DNA of 62,077 nt from NCBI GenBank assembly GCA_015852425.1, contig JAAAIG010000104.1, forward strand, positions 1 to 62,077, in the 5' to 3' direction. The DNA is from Gryganskiella cystojenkinii. Taxonomy: Eukaryota; Mortierellomycota; Mortierellomycetes; Mortierellales; Mortierellaceae. The translations under genes and the position numbers were made by a program. The notes below the pieces were generated by a model, which was not told where the DNA came from, did not search any database, and worked only from the letters and a program-made list of their open reading frames with translations. Shown here piece by piece: positions 41,244 through 53,946 of the stretch (position 1 is the stretch's first letter; each line of letters opens with the position of its first letter).

Positions 41244-41793
41244 TGAAGACACCTCTTTTTTAGGACAAATATTATCAATAATAAAATTTTTGCTGAAGAA
41301 AAAAAAATGAAACTGTTGACACCATCAAAAATGTAATGGACAGAGCTGTGGAAAGAAAGTTCTACAGAAGTAGAGATTGAACTACATCTTTGGTGGAATC
41401 TTCATTTTTTCAGTTGATTCTATCGCCCTTTTTTCTTTTTCCCCTATGGTCAAATCACCGTCCCATCTGCCCCTTGTATCTATACCGTCGCCCCACCGTA
41501 CTGGAGATCTTCTTGGTTTTTTTTTACAAAACACCCGTTCTTCCTTCTCTCATTCTCTCCTGTTTCCCTACCCCCTTGTATCCTTGCATCCTTGCATCCT
41601 TGCATATAGTTTTGGATTTATATTTCTTTCATCAAAACTCCCCTTAAAGTTCTAAGCCCTTTTCTTTTGTTCTCTATCTCTCTCTCTCTTTCGCACTTTT
41701 CGCATTTTTTTGTTCATCTGCTTTTCTTCCTTTTTTTGATTGTATCGACAACCTCCACTGCAAAAGAAACATAGCCTTGAAAAAGTATATATC
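41244..41793. other. Intergenic upstream of RNase T2
   Basis: Contains a ~3-copy tandem of CCTTGCATC at about 41575-41602 and a TCTC-rich leader. CATATAG near 41602 is a weak TATA candidate. Confidence 0.5.
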
Positions 41794-43216
41794 ATGAAGA
41801 TCTCTTTCTCAACTTCCGCCGCCAACCTGGTAGCCTTGCTCTTGGCTTCGAGTGTTGGACTCTCGATAATCTCTGCTCGGCCGTTTTTCAATCCTCTCTT
41901 CGCGAATTCAGGAGGAATCGTCCGTCGCGGAGATGATCTGATGTGTCCTGTCGAGGTCGTCTCGTGTTCAAAACAATCCGAGGGAGTCGATGGATGTTGT
42001 TTACCGAAGATGGGCTTGGTGGTCCTGACACAGCAGTGGATCCCTGGTTTGGGACCCAAGGACGAGTTTACGTTACATGGACTCTGGCCTGATACCTGCG
42101 ATGGTGGTCAGGGACCTGCGACCGGATGTGATGCCAAGCGTATCTACAAGGTAAAAAAAAGCTCTATTTTGTAGCTCGACTGACTATTAATACAGTCCAT
42201 TATAATTCACGTTTAACCTGATCCGTCCCTTTTTCGAAATCGCAGGACGTAGAAACTCGGATCCAGAAACAATCTGGTGGGGACGATTTGCTTAAAGAGA
42301 TGAACACGTACTGGTCCTCATACAGGGGTGACAACAACCAGTTCTGGTCGCATGAGTGGTCAAAACATGGCACCTGTCTCTCGACATTGAGACCAACCTG
42401 TCCAGCCTTTGCATCCTCGGGTGGGGACGGAGGCGACAACAAGGATGTTTTTCAATATTTCACAAAGACTTTGGAATTGAGATCCAAGTATGACCTTTAC
42501 AAGGCTCTGGCTGCCAAGGGAATCCTGCCCGGGTCGACTCCGGACGTGAAAGATATGCATGCGGCGATTTATGACGCGTTCAAGTTCAATGCCGAGATCA
42601 ACTGTCGTCAAGGTGTCTTGAGCGAGGTAAACAAANNNNNNNNNNGTGAGCAGATCTGGTTGTTCTTCAATGTCAAGAGTAACCATGAGTATGTCCTGAC
42701 CGAGACCTTGGATAAAGGCTCTTGTTCCGGGATGATCTCTTATCCATCCAAGTAAGTTCCTCTCACCAGCAGTTTCGCTCGAGGTTGTCATACCGATCAT
42801 TGCTTTCTTTGTCCAGAACGCGTTGACGCTAAACGCGACTTTTTCGTGTGTGTTTTTTTTAGGGGTGCTCCTACTCCTGCTCCTGCCAAGCCGGTCTCCA
42901 AACCCATAACCAATTCTGCCGGATCCATGGATCTTCCCTCGGGTAAACAAACTGGCGAATGTTCAACGGACGGTGCGACAGTCTGTTTCGAGTCTGGAAA
43001 ATGTAAGATTTTTGTTGTCTTGTTATTATTTCTTAGGACGACGGTGAGGACCTCTGTTGCATTTTATTTATTTCTTTGTTTCGTACTCTGGTCTCCTCTT
43101 TGACAGCAAACCAATTCTCGAAATGCACAAAGGGACGTTGGAACAACTCATTTCAATGCAAAGTAGGACGCGTTTGCTTCAGTGACACTGAGACCACCAC
43201 TCATTGTGCAAAGTAA
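41794..43216 (+). CDS. Secreted RNase T2 with C-terminal CBM19-like cysteine-rich module
   Basis: Five exons give 361 aa: 41794-42150, 42246-42626, 42654-42751, 42863-43002 and 43107-43216. Signal peptide about residues 1-29. RNase T2 domain: CAS1 motif [11 protein letters not shown] with its catalytic His, and CAS2 motif [11 protein letters not shown] with its Glu and His, so activity (RNA cleavage through a 2',3'-cyclic phosphate) is expected. Next comes [11 protein letters not shown], formed by joining GAG (42626) to ATC (42654) across a short intron that contains the 10-N gap. A Pro/Ala/Lys linker ([12 protein letters not shown]) leads to a module with cysteine pattern C..DGATVC...NQFSKC..GRW....CKVGRVC, resembling chitin-binding CBM19-type domains. 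Probably a nutritional or wall-associated secreted ribonuclease. Confidence 0.92.
42636..42645. other. Assembly gap (10 N)
   Basis: Run of ten N inside the RNase T2 gene. It lies between a GTAAAC donor (42627) and a GAGCAG acceptor (ends 42653), so it most likely sits in an intron of unknown true length. Confidence 0.9.
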
Positions 43217-44605
43217 CAATACAGCGGCAAAAAAACCCCCAACCGAAATTTTGCCATCTCTCGTTCCACAATCTCATTATCTAAGCCACTATTCTGGTCA
43301 TTCTGTAGAGTAGAAATTTGAGCACAAATGACCACAGTTTGCATCCATGCAACTTTTCTCAGCCCACCTTCCTCCATCATTGCGAAGTTCAAAATCTCTT
43401 TTCTCCAACAATAAAGGCAAGTGATTGCGCGTTTGGTGGTAATTTATTGAGCCTTTTGCTATCCCTCTCAAATCACATTGATTAATGGCGAAGGTCTTGC
43501 AAATGGTAAACCCCCAATGTCAAATGGTTGACCTTCTTGGAGGACAGCGGAACATTGCCGCTCTATGCCTCAATTGATTGTTACAGACCTCCTTTTTTTG
43601 CATGGTGGGAAGAGGCTTGACAGATTCCTTTGACTACTATCTAACCAGCTAACGCATTCGTCAGAGAGCTTCTCAATCTTCACAATCGAGAGAAGCAGCA
43701 CCGTTCTGAATATGCTTTACAGGAGCTGCTGCACACTCACTGGGATTTTCGCTTGATCCTTTGAAAAGTGCCATCGTGCAAGTACAAGTAAAGTTCCGAA
43801 GCAGTACGAACAGGAGTAGTGGGCTTGCTTACCGGTGTCCAGCGAGATCGACCTCCGAGTGGAAGGTTAACTATATGGGAAATACGGTCAACCATAGGAT
43901 GTTTTGGGTAACAACACTATCATACTTTGTCATTACCAGCGGGTAAGGATGAGCTTGGTCACAACAGGTCCTCAACTATCACACGGTCGCCACTTATACG
44001 GAGCGTTACCTTTTAATATCCTCCGCCGTATTTCACTCCCCCCAACACCATCAAGTGCAGCAGTCAGCAGCCCATAACGTCAACCACAGATAATTCAGTG
44101 GCGAGCATGGATACGGGAAGAGTAGGGCCTTTCATGCGGTACTGTCCAGTCGAGGGATTACAGGATCAGCAGCTGACTTGCTCACACCGCCATCAGATGA
44201 TTCATCAGCAACCATCAACACAAGTGGGCGAGCGATTTTTTTTTTTCACAAATCGAGAACATCACACTTGTACGTCACAGGAAAGCGAGGATTGCTTAAC
44301 TCGTCTGTTCAAGTCATTCACGATCGACCTTTCTTGCCAGACAACAATGTCACTCTTCTCTAAGGATGAATGGAAGGAAATCACAGAGTGGTCATCATTT
44401 GACATGCCTTAACTGTCGAGTTCAACCGTTCACTACCCGAATAGTCTATGGCAGTGCATGCTACAAAGACACCATCCTCGCAGCGTGCCAACACCTCTGG
44501 AGTTGACGACGAGCGCAGTAGACCAGTATGGTCATCATCTTGCGCTGAAGACGGCGGTAGAATGGCAAGTCTTTCTTTATTTTTTTACAATGAATGTTGT
44601 AAAAG
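43217..44605. other. Intergenic, no firm gene
   Basis: Short frames only. The one at 44098-44412 could be part of the decayed leucine-rich locus that follows, but shows no clear motif. Confidence 0.4.
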
Positions 44606-45409
44606 ATGACCTGTTTACTGGTGCGCAATAGGTATTTTCTGTACACCAAAAAGCCATCGCCGTTTATCGTGGAGGATCTTTCAGACGCCGCTACTGCCAT
44701 AGATTCCAGGTCGACCAATGTTGTTTCATTGATCAACTGGACAGGCCTCACGTCTTTATTCATGGATATCTGCAAAGGCGCGCCAATAATGCATAACTGC
44801 GCATGGCCAAGCGGTGTTGACAAGGACAAGTTCCCATTCCTCAACAACCTGCCACATCTGTCAATCACCTGGTCTCGAACGACAGACGAGCATCTGCTTG
44901 GATTTATTCATCGTTGCAGGGAAATCAAGGTCTTGGAGCTTCACAAGCCTAACTGCTGGCTCTCGGCTGCTGATTTTCTCGATCAAGCCAAGGCTGTTTC
45001 GGAGGGACTGGAGGAGATCGTTTGGGACATTGCACACTTGACAGATACAGTCCTAGTCGAGTTGTTGGCATTGAGCCGCAAAGGTTGGAAGTCTATCATG
45101 CTTTCGCCTTCAGGGGAGGTTGGGGAACATACTCTGGAAGAGTTTATGAAGCATACGACGACTCTAGAGAAGGTGGTAGTTAAGGGTCTCGTTGGCTTTG
45201 GGGGTTCTTGGGTCAATCGTTACTTGAAGGAGGCATCAGTGATCCAAGAATTCCATGGGCTTATGTTCTCTCGGCCATCAGAATATGCCTTCAACGTGTC
45301 ATTGGAGTTTGACTCAGTCTTGGTTGAATCAAAAGAGATAGGAGAACCTGATGATCACGATGGCCATGTCAAGGAGAGGACGAGGATGAAAACTCCGGCA
45401 AACATGTAG
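44606..45409 (+). pseudogene. Leucine-rich (RNI-like) fragment, probably an F-box gene relic
   Basis: Open frame of 267 codons with strands such as LPHLSITW, IKVLELHKPNC, LEEIVWDIAHL and LEKVVVKGLVGFG. This style is common in fungal F-box/RNI proteins. No F-box is present at the start, and usable exons were not found upstream. After the stop, coding-like text appears in other frames (45489-45779 and 45686-45913). It may be a shortened but expressed gene; I judge a broken one more likely. It is not obviously closer to the three giant F-box genes than to others. Confidence 0.5.
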
Positions 45410-47241
45410 ATTCAAGCGCTGCTCATTCTGCAGAAGGACTCGACAGTTTGGGTATTTCAGCGTACAATGCGGAACCTCTCGACCAAGATTGGAGGGATAC
45501 ATCGCACAGATCGACAGTTGTTTCAGTGAGTATAGTCGAGAGGTGACGAAAACGCATGTACAGGCTTATCAGCTTCTCGGATCTTTGCCGTCCTTTCGAG
45601 AGATTCTTTACCAAACAATGCAGGAAGCAAGCTCAATGTACAGTCGCGCCTTTGCCGCTAATCCGCGCAACTACAGCCTCAGCCAGTGCAGCATTACGCC
45701 GCGATCATTAGTTACTTTCAAGAAGGTAGAGCCCCAATTCTCGGAGCGGAGCGATTCAAGGTCGCGAAGACCTGGCACCTGATCACCATTGGACGACGCA
45801 ATCTTACCCGATTTCCTCCCCCTACCAGACCAAGCCAGATGCACACGTGTTCATGGGCATGGTATATGTCGTGGATGACCTACATCGGGCGCCATGTATC
45901 GCTCACGATGATATGATACGATAACCTGCATGCCACTGTTATCAAGCACAGACAGGCAGATTGAGTCTTGACAACGTTGCTAATTTTTGTGTGGTAGTGG
46001 GCGGGACCACCTAGCGTAGACGTGAGTCTGTCCGGTATCGTCTTCACGAACCCGACGAGTTTACAGCAGATGAGATCAATGTGGCTGTTGGATAGTCAAC
46101 GCGCTCAGGCCTTTGTCACCCAAACGGGATGCTGACCATCTTATTCCACAGAACACCATCGCGATCGGACCAATATGTCATCAGTTCAAATAGGAGTGGG
46201 CAAAGGAACTAAGCTAGGCGAGTGAGTTATTGCAGGCTGAGGGAAACGAGAAGGTGGGACTCTCTGGTATTTCTAAGAACGTCTGGTGAAAGATCAGATC
46301 CTCAGATGATCAAAAAATGGCAAGATCATGCAAGACCCAAGAGCAAACACTTGTACTAATCCATGTAAAAGACCATGAAAAGCCGGTCTTGAGAGGAAGT
46401 ATTCCGAGAATGGAGAAGTCAAGTCCAGACTTGACAGCTGATCAGCAACAAAGGATGGAAGCGAGTCCGAGGCGGAGTAAGGAGCAGCGACGGTTGCTAC
46501 AAAGAAGGAAATGAACAAGGGCAAGACTAGGACCAATCATAGCTTTATTGTGTTCATGAAGAAAGAGCTTAATCTAAGCTATGTATTCAGTCAAATCCGG
46601 TTTGGTAGACGCAAGTACGATTGAGAGACAATGTTAATCCTAGGCGGTTCGTGTCAGCTGCAGGGTAGGGACTTTTTTCTTTTTTTTTCAAAATTTATTT
46701 TTGTTTTTCAAAATTGCACTTTCACAAAGTCAAGAAATGTTGTTACGGCTCTTGAACCGACAGTGGAAGGAAACTGTCTGTTCGAAAGAAAGGAAGAAAG
46801 GGAGGAGATAGTAGAATAACAACCGAAGGAAGAGAGAAAAGGAGGCTTGTGAAAGTGGAGGAGGAAGAGGAGGAGGAGGAGAAGAGGAAAGGTAAGAAGA
46901 TAAATATGGAGGATAACTGTTGGTACAACTTACAGGGAATAAAACTATGCTAATGAATTATATGGTGGTTTAAATGCCAAAATGGGGGGGGGATGGTGGA
47001 ACAACAAGAAAGGGAACAAAAAATGCCGAATACAGACAAAAAAATGAACGGAAGAAGGAAGGGAACGCGAAAGACGAAGAGTATAGAGTACATAACGAAA
47101 AGTGGGAAGGAAAGCAACCAAAGTATGAAGATAAGGGACTATGGAATGAGAGGGAGGGAGAATGCGTAGTGTATCAATGTAAAACACGGAAGAGAGAGAA
47201 AGAGAAAGAACAAAAAATTAAAGAGTGAGAGAGAAACCGTG
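45410..47241. other. Degenerate sequence and intergenic
   Basis: 45489-46110 holds scattered coding-like pieces in shifting frames (e.g. LLGSLPSFREILYQTMQEASS; EPDEFTADEINVAVG), suggesting a decayed gene I cannot name. 46780-47230 is strongly purine-rich on the plus strand. Confidence 0.35.
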
Positions 47242-49240
47242 TTACCAAACACGGTCCTCGGCACCAAAGTAATCGCGTGCCTCGCCATCCTCGGTACCGC
47301 GTCTGGAACCACCTTGGACCAATTTGGTCTTGACGGTCGCATGCGAAGGGTTTCTCAGGTAACGGACCGTGGGCGTATCACTGAATCCGGTTTGAGCAGC
47401 ATTACCGGTCGTCGTCTCTTCACCCTCGGCTGGGATGCCTTGCATCGGGGACGTGTAAGGGCCGAGGACGTTAAAGTTCATTTCGGAAGCATCGACGGAA
47501 TACCGACGCATAGATTTCAACATCCGACGACGGTTCGCGTTTTGTTCCAATCGACCGCCCGGGCCCGCACTCTGGTTTTGAAGCATGTCCGAGAGGAGCG
47601 ATCGTCGAGGTGTGGGCGCAGCTGGGTTCAACTGTGGTGGTGGTGTTTTTTTTTTAAAAAAAGTGAAGGGGTGGAAAAAAAGTTTTTGTGTTTTTGTGGG
47701 GGGAGTACAAGGAATGAGGGAAAGAATGATGAAAGAGGAAAAGGAAGACGAGAAAGAAATAAAAAGGCAATGTGGTTAGCGGCAGCTCTCGTTTTTAGTT
47801 TTTTTCTTGGAGCACATGAAATGTGCGTGTCAGACCAGCGTTAGAGAAAAAACGATTTTTTTCATTATAATGTGTGTGGATGTTTGTTTGTCTGTATTGC
47901 GCCCATATAGGACTCATTGTTGTCGTGATGCAATGTAGTGTGGTTTGTAAAAAAAGGGTTGCGCAAGTCAATGCATCATGCAAAGTAAGAAAAAAAAAGA
48001 AAAAGATGCAGGGAGGATTGACACCCTACCCCTTTCACATCGTCTGGACAGGGTAAGAAAATCGATTTTTTTTTGTTCGCGTGTCACAACAGAAGGAAAA
48101 CATTGACAAAAGCCAAAAGGGCAAACGGAATGACAGCACCACACACCTAGCCCTCTCTCCCCAAACGCCCATCAACGACAACAATGCCAACACTATCCAC
48201 ACAACATACCTTGACTTTTCCGCCAAGAGAACCGGTAGCTACACTAACCACACCGTCCTCAGAGGAGAATGCAGTAGCAGCAGCGGTGTTCGAGATATTT
48301 GCACCGGACAAGGACCGTTGCAACTGCGTCATCGAAAGAGACTCGGCACGACGACGCGTTTGGTTGGGTGAGGCCGAGGATCCTGCGCCATCGCCGGTGG
48401 CGATCGCTGTTGTTGTGGTCGCGGTGCTTTCTTCAGTGATCTCGACCGTGTCATAGTAACGACGACCGCTGTTGGCGGTTGGGTGATAAGATGGGTGCTC
48501 GTAATGTTCGTGAGCAAAGGCCACAGCAAGAGAGCTGTGGGAGCGCCGATGATAACTTCCGGAACTGCAGACGTTATCATGAATCATTCAGTAGTAAAGA
48601 AAAAAAATCCGGGTCATTGAAGAGGAGTTTGAGAAAAGAAGGCAGTCATTTCACCAATGTAGATGATGATGTTTTTTTTTTGTTGGGTTGGTCGGTAGAG
48701 GAGAGGTTAGAGTCGTGGGGAGCGTAAAGAAATTGAAAAAGAATGGTATTGGAACGGCAGATACGTTCGAAAGGAAAGCGGGGGAATGGAGATATTTATG
48801 GAATCAAACCGAGAACGTCAACATGCAAAAAGAAAGGCCAAGCGAAAGGCAGAGGAGTGAGCATGGTCCAAGGAACGCATGGTAGGACATGTCGTCGGAT
48901 GTGTGATGCATGCGCATGGACGTGGACAAAACGCAATGTGGCAACGTGCATCAGATCAGGAGCAAATATGGTAGGACAAGAGAGGGCACACAGGGATGGA
49001 GGGGAAGAAAAGAAGGAAAGGAAGAGGGGAAAGACAGTTAGTAAAAATGCATTCGGGAACAGGAAAAGAACGCGACGTGTTTTTTGGTTGTTCTTGTTGT
49101 CGTGATTTATGGCCTATGCAGCATTGCGGTTTGCATGAGTTCAATTTAGTTAAAAAAAACGGGAATAAATCTTACCCTTGGCGCATCGTATGGCTGGGAC
49201 GACCAAATTGGTGTGGATTCTGAGCGGCATTGACGAGCAT
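47242..49240 (-). CDS. Unrecognised Ser/Thr/Arg-rich protein, three exons
   Basis: Exons 49240-49176, 48564-48210 and 47631-47242 join in phase with GTAAGA and GTATGT donors and CTGCAG and CCACAG acceptors, giving 269 aa. There is no signal peptide, membrane segment or recognised domain. Exon 1 ends RPSHTMRQG. Exon 2 starts SGSYHRRSHSSLAVAF and has RRRAESLSMTQLQRSLSG, with RRxS-like sites that a basophilic kinase could use. Exon 3 has PRRSLLSDMLQNQ, RRRMLKSMRRYSVD and ends in DYFGAEDRVW. The introns (611 and 578 bases) are far longer than the 69-218 bases of other genes here, so small extra exons could be missed. The protein looks largely disordered. Start chosen as the only ATG giving the right phase in exon 1; a further upstream exon cannot be ruled out. 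Confidence 0.65.
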
Positions 49241-52200
49241 TGTTGTGTTTTGCGAAGTAATTTGAAAAAGTGTTTGTGGGTGAGGAGATTCGCTTTAGCA
49301 GTTGGTATATTACAGCTTGCGGAGTGGTTGTTGGGAGATCGTAAGGCGGGGGGAAATATACGGGAAAGAGAAAGGGTTTCGGAGGGATAGAGGATGGATC
49401 GAGGTGAGGTTTCTTCCGTAATAAAGTTATTTGCAGATAGATCGATGTTGGCCTTCAGGTATAATGGAGAGAGAATATTGTTTTTTGTTGTTGAGTAGGA
49501 GAAGAAGAAAAAGGTTTAGAGCATAAGAAGAGAATAAGAGAAGATATGGCCAGTAGGGAGAAACTACAGGTCAAAGGAGGAGATGAAATGAGCTCTAAGG
49601 AAGTGAGAGAGAGGGAGGTTTGTTTGAGAAAGATCGTATAAGAAAAGATTTGGATGAGAATCCTGTGAGATGAAAAAGATGAGGAAAAAGAAAAAAAAAA
49701 CTTGGAGAGATGCCAATAGTATTTATACGTTTTTTCGTCACCGGAAAGCAAAGAAGGGGCCAAAACCCCTCAAACCCAGCCGGCACCCTTGGCAACACAA
49801 GAGCAGGGAGAAGAAGGGGGAAGAAAGGGTCTTCAGTATGGTCGATCCAACGCAGTAGGGAGGATGGGGATGGAACCCCCACCAGGGAGATGAACAACAC
49901 GAAGTAACAAAAGTTTGGATCTCCTACCCCCCGAGGCCAAAAGAGTGAGCGACTTGATTGAATCGCCAACAAGAAATAGAATTGGAAGTTGAAAGAAAGA
50001 AGAAAAAAACAAGGAGCTGTGAGGAGGGGTTCAAGAGAAAAGAGGGAGGAAAGAGAATTGTTGTTTTTTTTTGTTTTGTTTTGAGTGTAAATAAAACAAG
50101 GTCCTGATTGATTCATTATTATGCAAGCGAGCCTTGATATTTTATCGTTTAGGTTTTTGTGTTCAAACAAAAGAGTTCAGTTTGAACGTCTGGATCCTCT
50201 CGACAAACGAGCGAGCGAGAGGAGAAAAAAGATTAACATCGAGGCAAAAAGCAGAGGAAGATCAAGCATACCCTGGAAAGGAGGACAGAAACTCAAAGGT
50301 GAGGGAGGAAACCCTTTGGACCAAAGAGTGGTGTCCATTCGACCCGACCGAGAAAACTTTCTTCTCTCACGACATTTACTGCTTCCCATCCAGACTAAAT
50401 TGCATTAGCAACGATGTTTTTTTTGTTATTGTTGTCGTTGTGAACGATCCATAGGTAAAAAAAACTTCGTTGATTCTCCCGATTCATATCCTTCCTTTCC
50501 CACACCAGGTGTTGAATGATCATTCTCTTGTCCCTTACTTTCCGTCGTTCGTCACCTTCACATCATCGTCATCAAATTGTTGGACAAAGCAAGATGAACT
50601 TCTTTTTGATATCACAACAGATCTGGAGTCATTGGTATTTAGAAACTAGACTCAACGTTTTCGAGAAAAAAAAGCTGGTCCAAGGACACAAAAAAATCTC
50701 GAACCTCCTTTATTTCTTCTTGTTGAAACATCAGGGGAAGAGTGGGTTTTGAAGGCTGCACTTAGAAAACACATCTTGTGCTTTGCTCTTGTGGGGGCAC
50801 AAAACAAAAAATTTAAGGAGCAGCTTGTGGTACAAAAAACGAGGTTTTTTTCTTCATTTAGTGCCTTACTTCTGCATGTACTACTGCACCACCTTTTTTT
50901 TTCTTTCTTTCAAGTGGATCTCGTTGCAAAGCGACCATCCCTGCGTACATGCAAGTTGCCATGCACAAGCAAAAAGAGACGCAGCCCGCGCAAAAATGTG
51001 GGACGAGATCGACTGATCTTGTCTTATTTTGATTCTTTTTTCCTGTGCGGCAGCAAGGGGCACGTTGAACCGAACAAGCCAGGAAGGGACAGAGATCCCA
51101 GGACATTTTTCTTTAAACTCCTTCCATCAGGTCCCCAGGATCTTAGGATAAAGTCAAGGGCACCCACAGGAAAAACACACCAGATTTTTTTCTTGATTCC
51201 ACAAGGCATGGTCCCCTTTCCGGACCATGGCACCTTTTGTCTCTCTCCTTTCGGCCCCACTGGCACCGTCTTCAGCATGAACAGCATAAACGCGACCTTT
51301 ATTCTTTTTCTTCCTTTTATCAAACAACTGTCAACAAAGAAGAATTGACCCTGCTCAATTGGTTCCATCTATATTTTTTTCTTCTACATGATTACTATGC
51401 CTTGTTATCCTTGCTCTCGGCCGAGCGCCGAGACAGGAAAAGGAAAAGGGAAAAGGAACAACAAATCGATCGACAAAAACAACACTTGCGAAACAAGATG
51501 CCGAAAGGTTTCGTCAAGAGAAAGAGAACATGCTAAACATTCAAAATCAGTCATTGTTGTTGAGCACAACCGTTAGACAAGCAAAAACTAAAATAAAGAA
51601 CATGGAGGGAAAGAGAGAGATATCAGTACTAACGTGCCGGTTTTTTCTTCCAGGCACTGACCTTTGTTTTCTTTGATGAGGTAACCTCAGACGTCTTCTA
51701 TTTCCTCCCTCTCTTCCCACTCTTTGTGCTCCTATAACTGCCACAATTGACACAAGGGTAGGGGGAGGACCCTTTGCTTGCATTACGCATGGAGACACGC
51801 CACTTTTGGTGCAACAACACACACACTCACACGAAAATCGTCGTCATGGGTCGACCGTTGGAGATTTTTCTCCCTAGATCCTCAATTGCATGAAGCCCAC
51901 TGTGCATGTTTGAATGTAACCGAGATCAAGCGAGGTCTATTCAACGGGTATTGCCGACAACAAACAACACATACAAAGTAATCCAAAAAAAGACTCCTTG
52001 AAAGTTTCATCGAGAAAAGAAAGCTTTTTTTTTTTTCTTTTTCTATTTTCATCCTTTCTCCCTACCTTACCCTAGGCAACAAATTACGCTCCAAAAAGGC
52101 TCTCATCAATCTGTCTATTTTTTCTCGCTTCTCTTTCTCTCTCTCATCCTTTTTCTTGGTGTCTAGCCTGGACATCTTTTCTTGTGGAAGCACAGCAACA

Positions 52201-53946
52201 ACCAGCATGGCAACCACCTTCAATGAGAGCTTTACCTCCTAGATGAGGTTCTTGTTAAGAGAAACCACCTCAGAATTCTCTGCCAAGAAATCTGACGTAT
52301 TATATCCACAATGCTCCCGACGAAGATAAAAAAAAGGAAAGAGAGACAAACAATGGCTGCTTGGACCTGTGCCTGGATCCTTTCTTCAACGGAATAGACG
52401 CACAAAAATAATGAATGACAGGCTGAATTAACTTTGATTGTGGAAAGAGGAGTGAATTGCATGAACACTATTGAGTGTGCACAAACTTAAACATCCCTTA
52501 GGGATACTAATGGTTTGCACTGTACGACAAACAAACTCTTCCAACGGTTTTCTTTCCGGTGCGCTCGCGCCATCTTCCTGCCTAACCTCAGCCGCCTCCA
52601 GCCGGGGACTGTGCACCCTTTTTTGCTCTTTTTTGGGACGCTATAGGCTTACCAAAGTTTCCTCGTTTTGTCATTCATGCAAGCAAAAAAAAAGTCGAGT
52701 AAAAAAGCGGATCATCATTTTTTTTCTCAGGCCCAGATGTATAATAAGGATAGTAGAACTCGAATGTCAATCGCGTTTCCCTTCGGCGCCACTCCGGCGT
52801 CCTTTTTTTTCCAACAATAATGCGAAAAATAAAAAAAAAGAAAGAATAAAGGTTGCTTACGCCTCTTGATTTTCCCGTTTTCCCTTCAAAGAGTCCTCTC
52901 TGTCTATTGTACCGGAAATGGAAAACAAACAGTTTCAATCGTTGTCCGAGGATTTATTTCATTCAGCCTGGCGTTGTTTTTTGATCTAATTCTTACTTTG
53001 TTACTTTGACAAAAGTCTCAGAAAAAGATGCGAGAGACTCAACGCGAAGTTGTCAGGTGTTTTTTTTGCATTAAGCATAACGTTCATGCGCCTCGTTTTA
53101 TCTCTTATCGAAAATTATGAAAAAGCCAGGCCTGGAACCGTACAAACCCGTATTCATGCAAAGTATATACATATTATTAGTCGCTCTTCTTGTCAAGTTG
53201 AAGGAGTCAAACCCAGGAAGAACGCTACGTCCATGGCCAGTGCGAGAAGCATTTTGCTTGTGCTGCTCAGATTTCACTTGGTTTGCAAGCTATTTTGGTC
53301 TGGAAGAAAGGTAGCCTTTATTTCTTCGTTTTGGAAACATATCCACACAAAAAGGCATTTCAATCTGCCTTCCTTTGCTCTTCCGAGGCCATTGATTTTT
53401 TTCTATTTTCTTCCCATGCAAGGGGCGGGGGGCTTGTTACACCAGTTTACAACTCATAATCAAGGCAAAAGAGGAATTTTGATCTCCTTGGGGGTAAAAC
53501 AATGAGGAGAAGGGGTGAGAAGAGCAAAAGGAGGGCGATGGGGGGTGGAGTCATGTTTCAACTTGTGGTTGTTGCACAAAGCCGGAAAACAAGTTTGATC
53601 CTTACCCCCAGTCTCAAAAGGCCTGAAAGAGCAAGCAAAGAGACATGTGCGCAATCGCTGGAGGGACGGAAAGACGCCACGGATCGAGTGTCCAGTTGTG
53701 GTCAGAGGCAGACATGTTGGCGATATGCTACCAAATTCTAACAGGGCTGTTATCTGTCAGGTGACCATGCTCGAAATCGGCTCTGCACACGTGAAGCACG
53801 CGACATTCATGTCGGCATGCAAAGCCTTGGCAAATCACATTTTATTCAATTACCCGACCCGCCCACTCGCCCACTCACTCACCTACTCGACAAAAGAGGT
53901 CGTCAAGACAAACGACGTCGTAATATACCCCTCCTTTCCTATTGAC
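49241..53946. other. Long stretch without a convincing gene
   Basis: About 4.7 kb. 49380-50060 is purine-rich on the plus strand (likely pyrimidine-rich leader or promoter of the minus-strand gene). 50100-53600 has T runs and frames with poor composition (e.g. 50749-51348, 49595-50170 minus), none with a recognisable motif. 53840-53946 (CCCACTCACTCACC) looks like the leader of the next gene. Confidence 0.45.

Noticed and set aside
49595..50170. 191-codon minus-strand frame rich in Leu/Phe/Ser
   Set aside because: Arises from a purine/pyrimidine-skewed stretch; no domain and no consistent codon use. More likely leader or promoter of the minus-strand gene.
50749..51348. 199-codon plus-strand frame
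   Set aside because: Phe/Lys/Ser-rich composition from T and A runs, no ATG-based start at its beginning, and no recognisable motif.
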